Source: Eretmocerus hayati (taxonomy: Eukaryota; Arthropoda; Insecta; Hymenoptera; Aphelinidae). From it: 64,000 nt of DNA. The notes under the pieces are model-generated. The model made no database searches and was not told the DNA's origin. It saw nothing but the letters and a program-made list of their open reading frames with translations. Shown here piece after piece: positions 23,072 through 33,832 of this stretch. Location: contig CM056742.1 of assembly GCA_029851415.1 (NCBI GenBank), positions 63,126,454-63,190,453 of the forward strand, written 5' to 3'. Both the position numbers and the translations under genes were made by a program. How positions within the stretch are numbered: the first letter of the stretch is position 1; each line of letters opens with the position of its first letter.

Positions 23072-23304
23072 CTGGAAAGTTTTTGGTGAAGTTTTCTGCT
23101 CTGGACAAACGGGCACAAATTCATCCTGGATTTTGGGTAAACCAGCACCTCGGACAGAGCGTGGTATAATCTCGGACTGGGCACTCAGTGTGCCCAGGTG
23201 CGAAGTATCCGCGCTTGGGCCGAGGTGCTGATATTCAGATTCCAGTATAGATTTGAGCCCATTTTTACAGAATAGCGAACCAACAAAAACTTTTCAGTGC
23301 ACTG
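23072..23304. mobile_element. Small inverted-repeat element (~230 bp)
   Basis: CACTGGAAAGTTTTTGG at 23072 pairs with CAAAAACTTTTCAGTG ending near 23304; inside, ACCAGCACCTCGG pairs with CCGAGGTGCTGAT, leaving a GC-richer centre (GGGCACTCAGTGTGCCC). No certain target duplication. It abuts the right inner arm of the domain. Confidence 0.6.
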
Positions 23305-24592
23305 AAGAAGTTTTCGAATGAGCACCCTGGCACTAGAGCACGAGGGACATACACCGGAAATTAATTATTTAAAAAACGCATAGCTCCACTTTGAACAAAA
23401 GCACAATGTCCACTTTGGGCCGAAAATTTTTAGGAAAATACCATCTCCACATTGGTGCAGTCACCTCGCTATTTCCAACGGACCAACAAAAGGTCTACTG
23501 GAGATCCTCGCAGAGACCGGGCTAATATCCTACTTTCGAATCCGATCAAAGCGAGCCTTTGCCACGTTCAACCGCCCTAGCCAGCTATTAAATAGAGTCG
23601 TTATACTTCCATAATCACGCGAGGTAAGTGTACCCAGCTTGCCCCCTTCAAAGGATTTTCTCGACAACCCTAGTCTGCTTCAATTTTTTCAACGTACTTT
23701 AGCTCATTTCAAAGCTCGTCTCAAGACCTTAAAAATGAGTTGAAGTACGTCTATTTGACCAAACAGCCGAGCTATCACAATTTTTCCAAAAAGTGATTTT
23801 TGAGATTTTGCAGAAGTGTGTATCCAACTTGCCCCATCATCTAAAACAATGTCAATCGACGATGAAGTGCACAAAATCATTTCCATCCATTTTCATTACC
23901 GTGGTATCACATTCGAAGCTTTTCGCCAGTCTAAAACACTCTTCCTGACCTATTTCGCCACGATGAACACGTTCTGAGGGGTGGAAAGTGGTGAGTCGTA
24001 CTACACGCATTTTCGAGATAACCATAGGGAGACGTGTTGGGTATACTCCGATGTTAGCCTTCTCGTTCACCAAATTATCTCCGTGTTTTGCACATAAAGT
24101 AGCTCCAGATCGGACTCTTGCATTTTTGAAGAGCGTATTTTGGAGGTCTTGCGACAAAGAGTCGAATGCGTCGAAGTACGTTGAGATTGGTTTGACCCAA
24201 GAAATTTGGCACCGGTATTACTGTACGCAAATTTCTCGATAATTCTTCAGCTTTTCAAACATGGGAAATGGAGAAACCACTCTAAGTTATCTGGGGAACG
24301 CTGAAATGAATGAGGGTGGACCTGAGCCACTTATTTCCTCATATTCTTACTTAACGAACATTGCGCGAAAAATTGCGCGAAGGTCAACGAGTACCCAGTG
24401 CTGAGATTGGCAAATGCGGGTTCCAATCGGGTACACTCATACCTTATAATCATACATAACCATGTATGGCTATATATGACCATATATGTCCACACTATAT
24501 ATGGCCATATATGACCATATATGGATGACCATATATGACCATATATGGCCATATATGGTCATATATGATTCATTCTTACTCGGGCCAATCGG
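23305..24592 (-). repeat. Right arm of the 8 kb inverted-repeat domain
   Basis: 23305-23615 is the reverse complement of 16633-16935 (GAGCACCCTGGCACTAGAGC and so on, with few mismatches), and 24444-24592 is the reverse complement of the CCATATATGG block at 16497-16632, ending in TTACTCGGG. An ~820 bp insertion separates the two parts on this side only. Confidence 0.8.
23623..24445. mobile_element. ~820 bp insertion with short TIRs in the right arm
   Basis: It is absent from the matching left arm, which gives its limits. Ends read AGGTAAGTGTACCC and GGGTACACTCATACCT, an imperfect 14-16 bp inverted pair, and ATAATCA occurs just outside both (23612-23618 and about 24446-24452). A 7-8 bp duplication would suggest a hAT-like element. 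AAGTGTACCCAGCTTGCCCC near 23627 is echoed by GTGTATCCAACTTGCCCC near 23817. A 101-codon frame on - (23852-24157) has an overlapping 84-codon frame on + and no recognised domain. Confidence 0.6.
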
Positions 24593-25009
24593 AATTCATC
24601 AAGTATCACAAGCAATACCTTGATGAACAGGTAAAGATCATCATCCATCATACTAAGATAGCTAGCGAGAAGTTATTTGTTCAACCACTTGACTTCCTTT
24701 TGATCTGGAAACTTTAGTAGGAGGGAGCGATAATGATATCCTTATTTCTTATGAATGTGTCAACATTTTGAGTGTGAGATGAACATCAATTCACACCAGA
24801 AACCAGAGATTCGTGGGATAAGTTCAAGTGATTTCATATTCCAGCGTAAACATGTTTCAAAGTATTGACTAGATTTCAACTACGTGTGAGGAAAATTCAA
24901 AACCCAGCCCTTGATTTGCTCTGGTATTCTTTCAAGAAGGTGTTTGGGCTTTAAATATCAATAATGATGATTTCCATCAATATGAATCTCACTCATTCTC
25001 TAGCTACAT
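24593..25009. other. Unassigned, upstream of the two-gene locus
   Basis: AT-rich sequence with no frame longer than 60 codons. It precedes the tandem duplication that lies in front of the first gene remnant. Confidence 0.4.
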
Positions 25010-25560
25010 GGATATTATATTGAATTCCTACTTAAGCATCTCATGCTATCTGTAGCTGAATGTGCTCGAGTTGGGGACATTTATCCTCTCCGGAAGACTT
25101 GATTGACGCTATAAGGAGTGATTGATAAGGATCGTGTTTGATTGAGAGTTACCTATTTATTCACTTAATGTTTTCTGGTATAAATTTGAACATCCGTGAA
25201 TATTTTTCTTTTTACATCAACAATAATGTACAAGTTTCGTGGATCTGAGTCTTACCAGAAGTGTTAAGTTGACCTTGGAGATTATATTGAATCTCTACAG
25301 AAGCATTCCATGATATATGTACCTGAATGTCTCAGACTCGAAAGAACTGAGTCAACTTTGTTCCTTCGAACTCAAGTTGGGAAGATTTATTCTTTCAGGG
25401 AGACTTGATTGAACCTATAAGGAGTGATTGATAAGGATTGTGTTTTATTGAGAGTTACTCATCTATTCACTTGATGTTTTCTGGTATAAATTTGAACATT
25501 CGTCGACATTTCTCTTTCCGCATCAACAATAATGTACAAGTTTTGTGAATCTGTGATTCT
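25010..25560 (+). repeat. Tandem duplication of about 280-300 bp
   Basis: The block around 25012-25250 (GATATTATATTGAATTCC, then CTATAAGGAGTGATTGATAAGG, TTGATGTTTTCTGGTATAAATTTGAACAT and AACAATAATGTACAAGTTT) repeats at about 25280-25550, the second copy having an extra ~40 bp. It lies directly upstream of the gene remnant at 25606 and could contain promoter or 5' exon sequence. Confidence 0.75.
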
Positions 25561-25605
25561 AGGGAAACTGAATCCACATAAGTGTTATGTTGATCATCTT
25601 TTGAG

Positions 25606-27660
25606 TGGATAATGAACTAAAACTCTCCATTTTAGAGAAACACGAGGTGTCTTCTGTCAAGGATAAGGCCCCTGCGACATCAACTTCCAATGAGACTTTT
25701 CCGTCTTATCCTGATGAAATTACCAATGTAAGTGTGAGCAGGAGCGGTTCATCTGAATCAACTCCTGTGAATGTACCAAGTCAGAATAATCAAGCTCCTC
25801 GTGAGCCAAGGCGTTGGAATGATGTTGATAATGTTAGATACTCACTTATCATATCTTTGACCCATTGCATTACTGTTAAGATTGGAAGTTTCCGATGTTC
25901 TTTCTGTATATTCAACAGGACGTTGTCCGGTATCTGAAAAATGATGAGTTGAATGGAGTACCTCTCTTTGCAGTCTAGGAGAAGAGAGCTTTTAGTAAAG
26001 AAGAACGGAGTAGAATCAGTTCAATTGTTATTGAGGCAGGGTTGAACGGAGATCCCAATGGAACGCGAGTTCTCATGATCTCCAACATGTTCATGAATCG
26101 CATAGTCTGATTTTTGAAAAAGAAATTGTAGGATTTCTCCAGCTCGTTTCGAAGAACTTGCGCTGCAAACAATTGCTATATTTTCATTAGAAAATGCTGT
26201 AAGTTTAAGCTTGATGGATGGATTTAGATTTTGCAAAGTGCGTAATGATTGAAAATAGACCAATATTCTAGGCATCGTACTACATTGGAGCTACAACCAA
26301 CGCTGATGGGAATTGCCAGGCACCTGAAGGTTGTTACTACAACTATTACGTCAACCGTGGAAGAAGCCTTCGCAAAGATGGTACCAGAACAAGTATTCGC
26401 AAATCCACATCTTTTGCATCACAACGTATTCCGTTATCTGGAGGTGAATATGTCAATACGGTCATGATTGATTTTCTTGCTGCTTATTCTGATGAATCTT
26501 CATAGACTATTGATAATTCCATAGTGTCAAATGATGCATTGGTCGCTCATGAAGAACTGAGAAAAAATTCGCCCAACCGAACGTGGGAAAAAATCACAGC
26601 TGATTGGGAGCTAACTCATGATATCAGGAGAGACAAACTTTCACAACCCTCTGCGAGTCAAAATAAAACTAAGAAAGTCAGGTTTACTTATGCTGCAAAG
26701 CAGGATGAAAATTTGATCCAGCCCTACATGAGAACATACCTTCTTTTGGAACAGCCTCTTGGAATACTTTTGGTGATGATCTGATATTTTTATTTCTAAG
26801 ATACTCGTTCAATCCAGATTCTTGCTACTAGTTATTCGTGTCGGTCAGAATATTGTTAAGCATTCTCCTCTTCTGTTACAGCTCGAAATCGACTTCATGA
26901 AGGCGTATCTGAATATATCTACGAATGCACTATCTGATCGTTGGCCACAAATTGTCTCAATTTCACAAGATCTTTATCTAGAAGAAGATAGTGAAAAGTT
27001 CAGCTCTACAAATGAAATCGGCAAATTTTCTCATTGATAAATCCTGGGAATGGTTTTTTCCTCGTTTTACAAGATTTTACGAATGGCAACTTGAGAATAC
27101 TGCAACTGTTTGCAGAACTTTTTGACCCTTTCTTGATGATTGGGAAGAACAAGACTTGTTGGCACCCTTCAAAACGGAAGATTGTGGATGGTTTCGTACT
27201 ACACGTTCAGGTACACCCCAACTTCCACATTCTCGACTCGAATTCGACGGATTCTTCCTTCAAATTTTCCTCCAAATGAGCAGGCAATCATCTTATTCGA
27301 CAGCCCACTTCGGATATAGAAGCCTCCATCAAGCGCATGAGAGATCAGCTGGCACTAGTGGAAAAAAATATGCAACCAATACCCATCATCGTCGACGGCC
27401 AAGATGGAAATTACATTTGCTATGTACAGATTGAAAATATCATGTACATCGTCCCTAGCATGCAGAAAGCCCTTGATCTCTGTTTCAAAAGCTATCCTGC
27501 CCTTCACGCAGAGTATTCAGTACAGAGTATAGGCCCTTGTTTGTTGTTGCAAAAAAGTGTGTACCGTCCATACTGTTTGGGACTACGACGATTCAAGGGT
27601 AACAGAATTACGCGATTATTCCTCTCCAAATGCTTGAATCATTCACTACCTGTGCCATGA
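25606..27660 (+). pseudogene. First gene of a two-gene transposon-associated locus (exon remnants)
   Basis: Pieces in order: a Ser/Thr/Pro-rich start (25606-25832); DVVRYLKNDEL onward (25919-26198); YYIGATTNADGNCQ onward (26272-26510); an acidic-basic linker with a TWEKITADWEL motif (26524-26780); LEIDFMKAYLNISTNALSDRWP (26882-26950); KSWEWFFPRFTRFYEWQ (27041-27091); and VEKNMQPIPIIVDGQ to LLLQKSVYRP (27355-27560). Consistent introns are visible: GTTAGA...TTCAACAG at 25833-25918 and GTAAGT...TTCTAG at 26199-26271. A third acceptor, TGTTACAG, ends at 26881. A stop at 25976 and another near 26106 break the frame. From memory, the SIVIEG...DAF..LF-like end and the DIDF..RW segment recur in multicopy, uncharacterised animal proteins often found beside a C2H2/transposase-like gene; I know no established name. 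Most likely a decayed mobile-element gene. Confidence 0.55.
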
Positions 27661-27993
27661 TCTCGAAAGCCCTGCCACCACGAAGAGAAAATAACTATTA
27701 GAAACTTGAGACAATGTTTGCCATTCTTAAATGTAGATTTGAGCCAATTATTGGAATGCGAGTGATTGTTCTATGGCTTTATTGACGTTGAATGACTCCT
27801 GTTGCAAGGAAAGATTCTATATTGCTACGTTACTCTTGATCGAGGGAAAATTGTAAATGACAGTGTGAAGTTGGTACCCGGTGTAGTAGGTAGCTATAAT
27901 ACCTATGGTATCATGAGACTACAGCTCCCAATGTTTGTCACTAGTTTCATTCCCTTTTAGATAGTTTGATCGTGGACTTCAAGCTTCATCTTA
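27661..27993. other. Intergenic spacer of the two-gene locus
   Basis: AT-rich, no frame. The downstream gene remnant starts with an ATG at 27994 in the same orientation. Confidence 0.4.
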
Positions 27994-30019
27994 ATGCCTC
28001 GTTGTACCGAGTGTTTGAGCTCATTCAATAGTTTCAACTTTCTTCTCATACACATGAAAGAAAATCATGATTTCAAAAACTTAGAAATATTTCGCTGTCA
28101 AGAGTCAAGTTGTTATAGGGGTTTTTCGAGATGGAAATCATCCAATAAGCAATTCATAGGAAATCATGAAGCCAAAAGTAACCTACACAAAATAGTTTCT
28201 AGTGAGGAATCTAGAAATGAAACTGATAAGCAATCTCTTCAGAACTGTTCCATGAATTCTACTAAACAGACAGCTTCTATCACCTTGGCTGTGCCTCAGA
28301 ATCATTTGAGTGGTCTTAGGGAGATCGGGGTCGAGCCTCAGGTTAAGAATCCAATTCCAAACTAACTATCTCTCAAGCAACTCTCCCTTTAGATGTGAAT
28401 TGTCTCCATACGCTTCTTGAACAATTTGAACGACAGCTCGATGACATCATCACAAAACAAACTCCAGAGATATATGCGGACCCCAATCTGGCTCAAATAG
28501 AAGTTCAAAGAATGGTGGATCGAAAAAAAGGTCTATTGAATTTGTGGTAGGGAATTTCAAGTCCTTGATTCTATTTCTGAATAAGGATACTGTGATAAAT
28601 CGACGAGTGAAGTATGCTATTCAAAAATATTCCTCCATGATCACTGGTGTAATACAGGAGCACCATAGTCACTGCAAATACAATAAACGATTGCCATCTT
28701 TAATCTCAGCAAAGATTCAATCTTCTCAGGGAACTCGCACGTCTAGGACATGGGCTCCCCCTTTGCCCTGAGATGTTTTTGAGTGGACCGCACATTGAGG
28801 CTTGCCGGGCCATTCTTCAGTGTTTTACTGATTGTGAATCAAGAGTATGAAAATTTCCTGGCCTCTAGTTCTTGTTATGCTCTTTTTGATATTTTGTATT
28901 GTTAGCTAAGATTGTAGTTTTAAGTATTGTATCAAATCTGTATATTTTTCTGTACAGGTTATGCCTGAATAGACCCCTTTGAGGTTTGATTGACTGAATA
29001 AAAAAAAAAAACTATGAACGATTCAGTCAAGACGGACTGACTCGTCCCGTGCCTGTTATTGTCGGGAGTGCCAAGGGGGAAAAGTGTAAGAATAATCAAA
29101 TTGTCAATAATTGACCCCGCGGAAGTCGTACTTTGTTCCTTTAAAATCTACTTATGAGAGTTTTTCTCGAAAAACCTAGTGTTTCAGAGACAGTTCTGAA
29201 TTACATGCATGCTCTCTCTAACAACACATCAGTACTCTCTACTTCGATTCAGGATGAAAGTTGGAGAGGAAAAATGAGGAAGTATTATTCGAATATGGGA
29301 GGAGTCCCTTTCTTGATGTACATAGATGAGTTTGACGTGAATGATTCACTTGGGAGTAACAGAGGAATCCAAAAGTTGTGCAGAGCATACTGCTCTATTC
29401 TGACTCCGCCTCCTGAATTTAGGTCACTATTAGAGAATATTCCTCTCGTAATGCTCTTCCATGCCTCGGTTAGAAAAGAGTTTGGTTGGTCTCGAATTCT
29501 TCCTCATCTAGTCGACGGATTTAATCAATTTGCGAGGGAGGGAATAATATTTGATATAGATGGTGAGGAATTCTTCGTATACTCCGTTCTTGCAGTCGTC
29601 ATAGGAGTCAATCTTGGATTTAACTCAATTTTCGGGATTGTTGAATCATCCAGGGCATTCTTTTTCTGTAGGATATGCAAGGTGATCAATATGTTGACTC
29701 AGTCAGATGCCAAAGAGAGGAAAGATTCTCTTAGATTACCGGGAAATCACCAAAAATATTTAGAAGAGGGTTACAGCCAGTCTGGATTGGAAGAGTATTG
29801 CATTTTGAACGAGGTAGACAATCATCATATCGATTACGATATCAGAGAAGGTCATTTGAAGTTTGCTCTTGTTGAAATTCTCTATAACTTTATCATCTGG
29901 ATTAAAACTCTGGATTCCGATATTCTCAACGACCGTCTCAAAACATTCAACTACACTGGAAATGAATTTTCTCGCAAACCACTCCCATTCCTTAGAGATG
30001 ATGTGAAAAATTAGTACAT

Positions 30020-30142
30020 TTTGATACAAGGGCGTAAAACGTTTTATTCGCGTCCGAGTGATGGAATTCCGGCCCGAGCCGCAGGTGAGGGTCGGAATCA
30101 TCACGAGGATGCGAATTATAGGTTTTACGCCCGTGTATCTAA
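30020..30142. mobile_element. ~120 bp hairpin insertion in the second gene
   Basis: GATACAAGGGCGTAAAAC and the complement of GTTTTACGCCCGTGTATC face each other; ATTCGCGTCCGAGTGATGG pairs with ATCATCACGAGGATGCGAAT, with a GGAATTCCGGCC-rich centre. It contains the same GGGCGTAA word as the foldback arrays. It lies after the stop at 30014, between two coding pieces that belong together. Confidence 0.65.
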
Positions 30143-30147
30143 CTATA

Positions 30148-30227
30148 CTTTTCGATAAACTGTGAGTAGAAGTCAACAAACTGTGCGCAAAGTGCACTTT
30201 TACGCACAGTGTATCGAAAAAACGACT
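30148..30227. mobile_element. ~78 bp hairpin insertion next to it
   Basis: TTTTCGATAAACTGTG and CACAGTGTATCGAAAA form TIRs around a second internal hairpin (CTGTGCGCAAAGTGCAC and TTTTACGCACAG). It lies directly after the 120 bp hairpin and before the resumed coding similarity at about 30240. Confidence 0.6.
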
Positions 30228-31475
30228 CTATATTTGATATTATCATTTTCAATCGGTGACCAAATCGATCTTGGAGATGAGGTTTGGCAACTTTATCTAG
30301 TCCTTAGGGAAATACTGGATCTAAATTAGGCCCGAGATATCCAAATTGAGTGTACTTCTCTCATGGACTCGCTGGTAAAAACTCACCATGAAATGTTTGT
30401 TGAACTCTTCAAACGATCTCTGCGTCCAAAACAGCACAATGCGGTGCATTATGGATCGTCGATTAGGAAGGGTGGGCCAATGAGCCCTATTAATACGATA
30501 AGATATGAGGCAAATCACGAATTTTTCAAAACTGCGGCTGACAGCACGTCATCTCGCGAAGGAACAGGTTATACTCTCAGTTTGAAGAATCGATCCAATT
30601 CTTCTTACCACAGTAATATGGCGATAGTTTATCGTCGAAATTGGAAACTGGCCGTCTAAGTCCGATACCCACTTATTTGGTAGGCAATTTTCCCTTCCTC
30701 ACGGAAGATAGTCACCAGTGTAATTGGGTGAAATTTAGAGGTTTACAGTATAATCCTGGTACCTGCGTTGTTGTCGAATTAGATAAAGATGATGCGCCAA
30801 TCTTTGGTTGCATTGACAGTATTTTTATTGACAAAGATAAGCATGTAAGTTTATTGTGTACGATGTTGCGCACTGGATTCTTCGATGTGGACCTACATGC
30901 TTCTTCTTCTTCTTCTTCGCGCTATGTGGCCTGTGGACTACGTCCTCTCGCCATCACCAGGTATGGGACCTACATGCGTACCAAGTTGATTGGTCCAGCA
31001 TACGCGAGTTGATAGACAAGATTGATAATTCATTTTCCTCGTTCCCAATGATCATCCACAAAATGTAAAATCACTGTTTATACGTTGCTCCTAAGCATGC
31101 TCTATGAATTAGTTCAAGATTCTGCGTTTTATCATGTGGAATGTTCCTGTTCTGCGACGAGTTACAAATAGGTTTCACGTTCAAATTCAGATCTCATTTG
31201 TTCTTGAATCATGACTATGATTTACATGCCCTCCTAGGTTTTGGGTATTATTTTGCTCGCGACAGTACTCTCGGCCTGAGTATTTCGGTATCTGCGGGTC
31301 GCGAGTTCACCTGCCCCTCCCAGTTTCTAAGACTCATCCCCTGACAAACAGTATTTTTGGCCCGAGCATCGGGTTGTCCGCGGGTTTACTCGCCTTCCTA
31401 GGTCCTGGCGATTATATTTCCTACGATAGAACTCTCGGTTCGAGCATCCTGGCATCTGCCATCTTATTCGCCTTG

Positions 31476-31476
<1 letters not shown>

Positions 31477-31544
<68 letters not shown>
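31477..31544. repeat. (TA)34 microsatellite
   Basis: Uninterrupted TA repeat of 68 bp inside minisatellite array 1. It ends exactly at a MITE that uses TA as its target, so the tract may have grown from, or attracted, that insertion. Confidence 0.95.
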
Positions 31545-31547
<3 letters not shown>

Positions 31548-31903
31548 TACCTTTCATAAATGATGGATCATATATACCTGCACTATTTTGATGATATCTC
31601 CGGTCTCCTTGGGTTTACAGAAATTCTGAAAAAAGCATCTTAAAGGTCTTGAAAAAAGGTCTTTTCGATCGAGCCACTTTCTTAAAAATGACAGGTGATT
31701 GATTGAAGTGAAAAATTTTTCAATTTCCATCATCGATTTTGAGGCATGAAAAAATCCAAGAAAATTTTTTGCATCACATGGATCGAAAGGTTTTTTCAAG
31801 ACTTTTGAGATGCTTCTTTCAGAATTTCTGTAAACCCAAGGGGACCGGAGATATCATCAAAATAGTGCAGATATGTATGATCCATTATTTATGAAAGGTA
31901 CTG
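31545..31903. mobile_element. 359 bp mariner-type MITE
   Basis: TIRs of about 110 bp begin CAGTACCTTTCATAAATGAT and pair with the right end ATTTATGAAAGGTACTG; both edges are flanked by TA. Inside, GATATCTCCGGTC(T/C)CCTTGGG and GTTTACAGAAATTCTGAA are mirrored. CAGT ends with TA duplication are typical of Tc1/mariner-mobilised MITEs. It interrupts the 85 bp array. Confidence 0.88.
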
Positions 31904-32354
31904 TATATATCAGGAACTATTTTTCTCACGACAGAATTCCCGGTCCAAGTATCGGGGTATCCGCTTGTTTATTTATCCTCATAGATTCCTCCTCATTCTC
32001 CCCCGAACATTATTTCTGGTCCGAATGCCGGGATATCCGCGGAGTTTCCTCACCTTCCAAGGGTATGGAAATCATCACTCTCACGATAGAAGTCCGAGCA
32101 GCCGGGTATTTGCGGAATCATTTGCCTCTCTAGATTTCGGGACTCATTTTTTCTGCCGATAAAGCTTCGGGGCATTCGTGAGTTTATCTGACCTGGTAGG
32201 GTGTAGAATCCACCTTCAGAAACGGAATTCCCACACCAAGTATGTAGGTATCCCCAGGTTTGTTTGCCTTCCAGAATCTCAGGATAATTTCTCCCCGTGA
32301 CAGCATCTTTCCAAGCGATGGCAGTATAATTTCGCTCGATAGTCGTGCGAGAAA

Positions 32355-32550
32355 ACTTGAGTTCGTAAATTCCAGTCTTTACAAACAGAGGTTTGTTTTG
32401 GGAACGTACTTCACAAACTTTGTTTGTTTCCGTTACAAACTCAACAAACTCAGTTTGTGAGCCTAACAAATACAAATTCTACAAACAGGTGTCTGTTCTG
32501 CCAGATTGTATTCGTTGGTCCAACAAACTAGTTTGTTGGACCAACTAACT
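32355..32550. repeat. TTTGT/ACAAA palindrome cluster
   Basis: Dense words TTTACAAACAGAGGTTTGTTT, CACAAACTTTGTTTG and CCAACAAACTAGTTTGTTGG (the last a perfect palindrome at about 32520) give nested hairpins. Related to the cluster at 15955-16090. Confidence 0.7.
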
Positions 32551-33827
32551 ATTTCTTCTCGTGGGGCAGTTGACTAGAATACATCCGGATATTCACCGCT
32601 CCTCACCACGCTCCACGTAGTAACTACATAACGTCAAAACATTTTCGTAGGAGTGATCTTGACATCGACTGGATACGATATCACTTGACAGGATACGATA
32701 TCACTCATCTCGACGAAAAAAATACCAATCGCAGAAATTCAAAGTCAATGTTGGAGGGCGACCGATTCTGGATGAGTTTGATATCAGGTCGCCGTGCCTT
32801 TAAGGTCAGCAATGATAATGAATGTATGTTCGAGTATCATCCTAAACTTCGGAATATATACCACCGTGGAGCTGCTCGAAGGCTTCGCGATACTTTCGAG
32901 CACAGTAACTGCTGTGTCAAATTATCTAGTTCATGAATTATCATACTCAATCGATCAATTATCATATAGAAAATGTTGCTATCATGATTCAACTATCATA
33001 GTTCACATATACTTGCATCAGACTATCAGTGAAACATGGATAACATTCAATCGTGGTTGATGGAATCTTATCCACAATGGTATTCGAAAAGCGCCTATTT
33101 GAATGTTTCAACCGGTTCAAGGAGACATATTTTGTTCATTCAACTCTCCTATTCACTGATTGGTTGCACAGGAAATGCATCTATGGACGGTGTTAGACAA
33201 ATGATGGGGACGACGACCCATATTGATTTTGTCCTCTTCGGACGCCTAGCATCTTCATCTGGTGACTCGAAATGATCACTCTGAAGTATTTTGGTTTGGA
33301 TGTAATAGAAATCTCAGACTATTAGGAGCAAAGGAAATACTTGCGACGTGTTGTTGACAGTAACTATTCCAAACGCTAGGAGTAAGGTTTGAGTACAGCA
33401 TCACACCATGAATGGTATATGAATCTAACACATGTATCACACAACCTCTGTAGTTTCATTCAAAATGATGAATTTTCATGATTTTTCAAGGATGAATCCC
33501 TTGCCACCAGGAACGCATAATCAAAGAGGGAAGTGACGAGAGCATCCACAAGCAGGCCTCCAAATCCCGAAGAGAGCGAGAGAGAGAGAAAGAGTGTCTG
33601 CAACGACGAAGTGAATGTCAACTCCGTGAACTCTCGAGCGAATGCTTGTAACATGGAATTTACATGAGGGATTCTGAGAGAAGATTACTCCTAAGTTTTT
33701 CACCGAGGTCTGCGGAGATAGTGTCTCTCCGTTAACAAGTATTGAAGGTAACGAGTGGAGATACAGCTGTATGTGATATTAGACGAATGCATGTGATATT
33801 GCGTTTGTACTCAGTAGGCTGAGAGTG
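32551..33827. other. Unassigned region left of the copia element
   Basis: Overlapping frames of 79-88 codons on + between 32685 and 33275 show no domain and different frames overlap. A GAGA-rich tract lies at about 33570-33595. Nothing supports a gene call. Confidence 0.4.
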
Positions 33828-33832
33828 AGCCA
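33828..33832. other. copia target-site duplication, left
   Basis: AGCCA immediately left of the TG that opens the left LTR; an identical AGCCA follows the right LTR at 41441-41445. Confidence 0.85.

Larger units (their letters stand above)
27994..31012 (+). pseudogene. Second gene: C2H2 zinc finger plus transposase-like protein, degraded
   Basis: The N-terminus (27994) is a C2H2 finger, CTECLSSFNSFNFLLIHMKENH, followed by a second Cys pair; the frame stops at 28365. A 286-codon frame at 29154-30014 carries GVPFLMYIDEFDVNDSLGSN, LPPxF-like spacing and FFFCRICKV; this is the pattern of large transposase-like proteins of animals (compare the Asp-rich YxDDxxxxNPLGS and CxxC parts of EnSpm/CACTA-like relatives). 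After two hairpin insertions, similarity resumes with GDQIDLGDEVWQLYLVLREI (30256-30315), LRPKQHNAVHYGSSIRKGGP, IRYEANHEFFK (30507) and a C-terminal block NWVKFRGLQYNPGTCVVV...PIFGCID (30721-30815). Several frameshifts and stops make it inactive. AATAAA plus a run of 12 A at about 28997-29012 inside the locus looks like the 3' end of an inserted retrotranscript. Superfamily assignment is tentative. Confidence 0.6.
31240..32330 (+). repeat. Degenerate ~85 bp minisatellite, array 1
   Basis: Repeating features are a CGACAGAA(T/C)T(C/T)CCGGT-like start, CCGAGCATC(C/G)GGGTATCCGCGG, a (G)TTTACTCGCCTTCC(T/A)AGG segment and a GGATTATTTCTCC tail. Copies are visible at about 31255, 31340, 31425, 31925, 32010, 32085, 32165 and 32235. 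The array is interrupted by a TA tract and a MITE. Its reverse complement occurs as a second array at 52085-52800. Confidence 0.75.

Noticed and set aside
31327..31559. Frames with (YI)n peptides
   Set aside because: Translation of the TA microsatellite.
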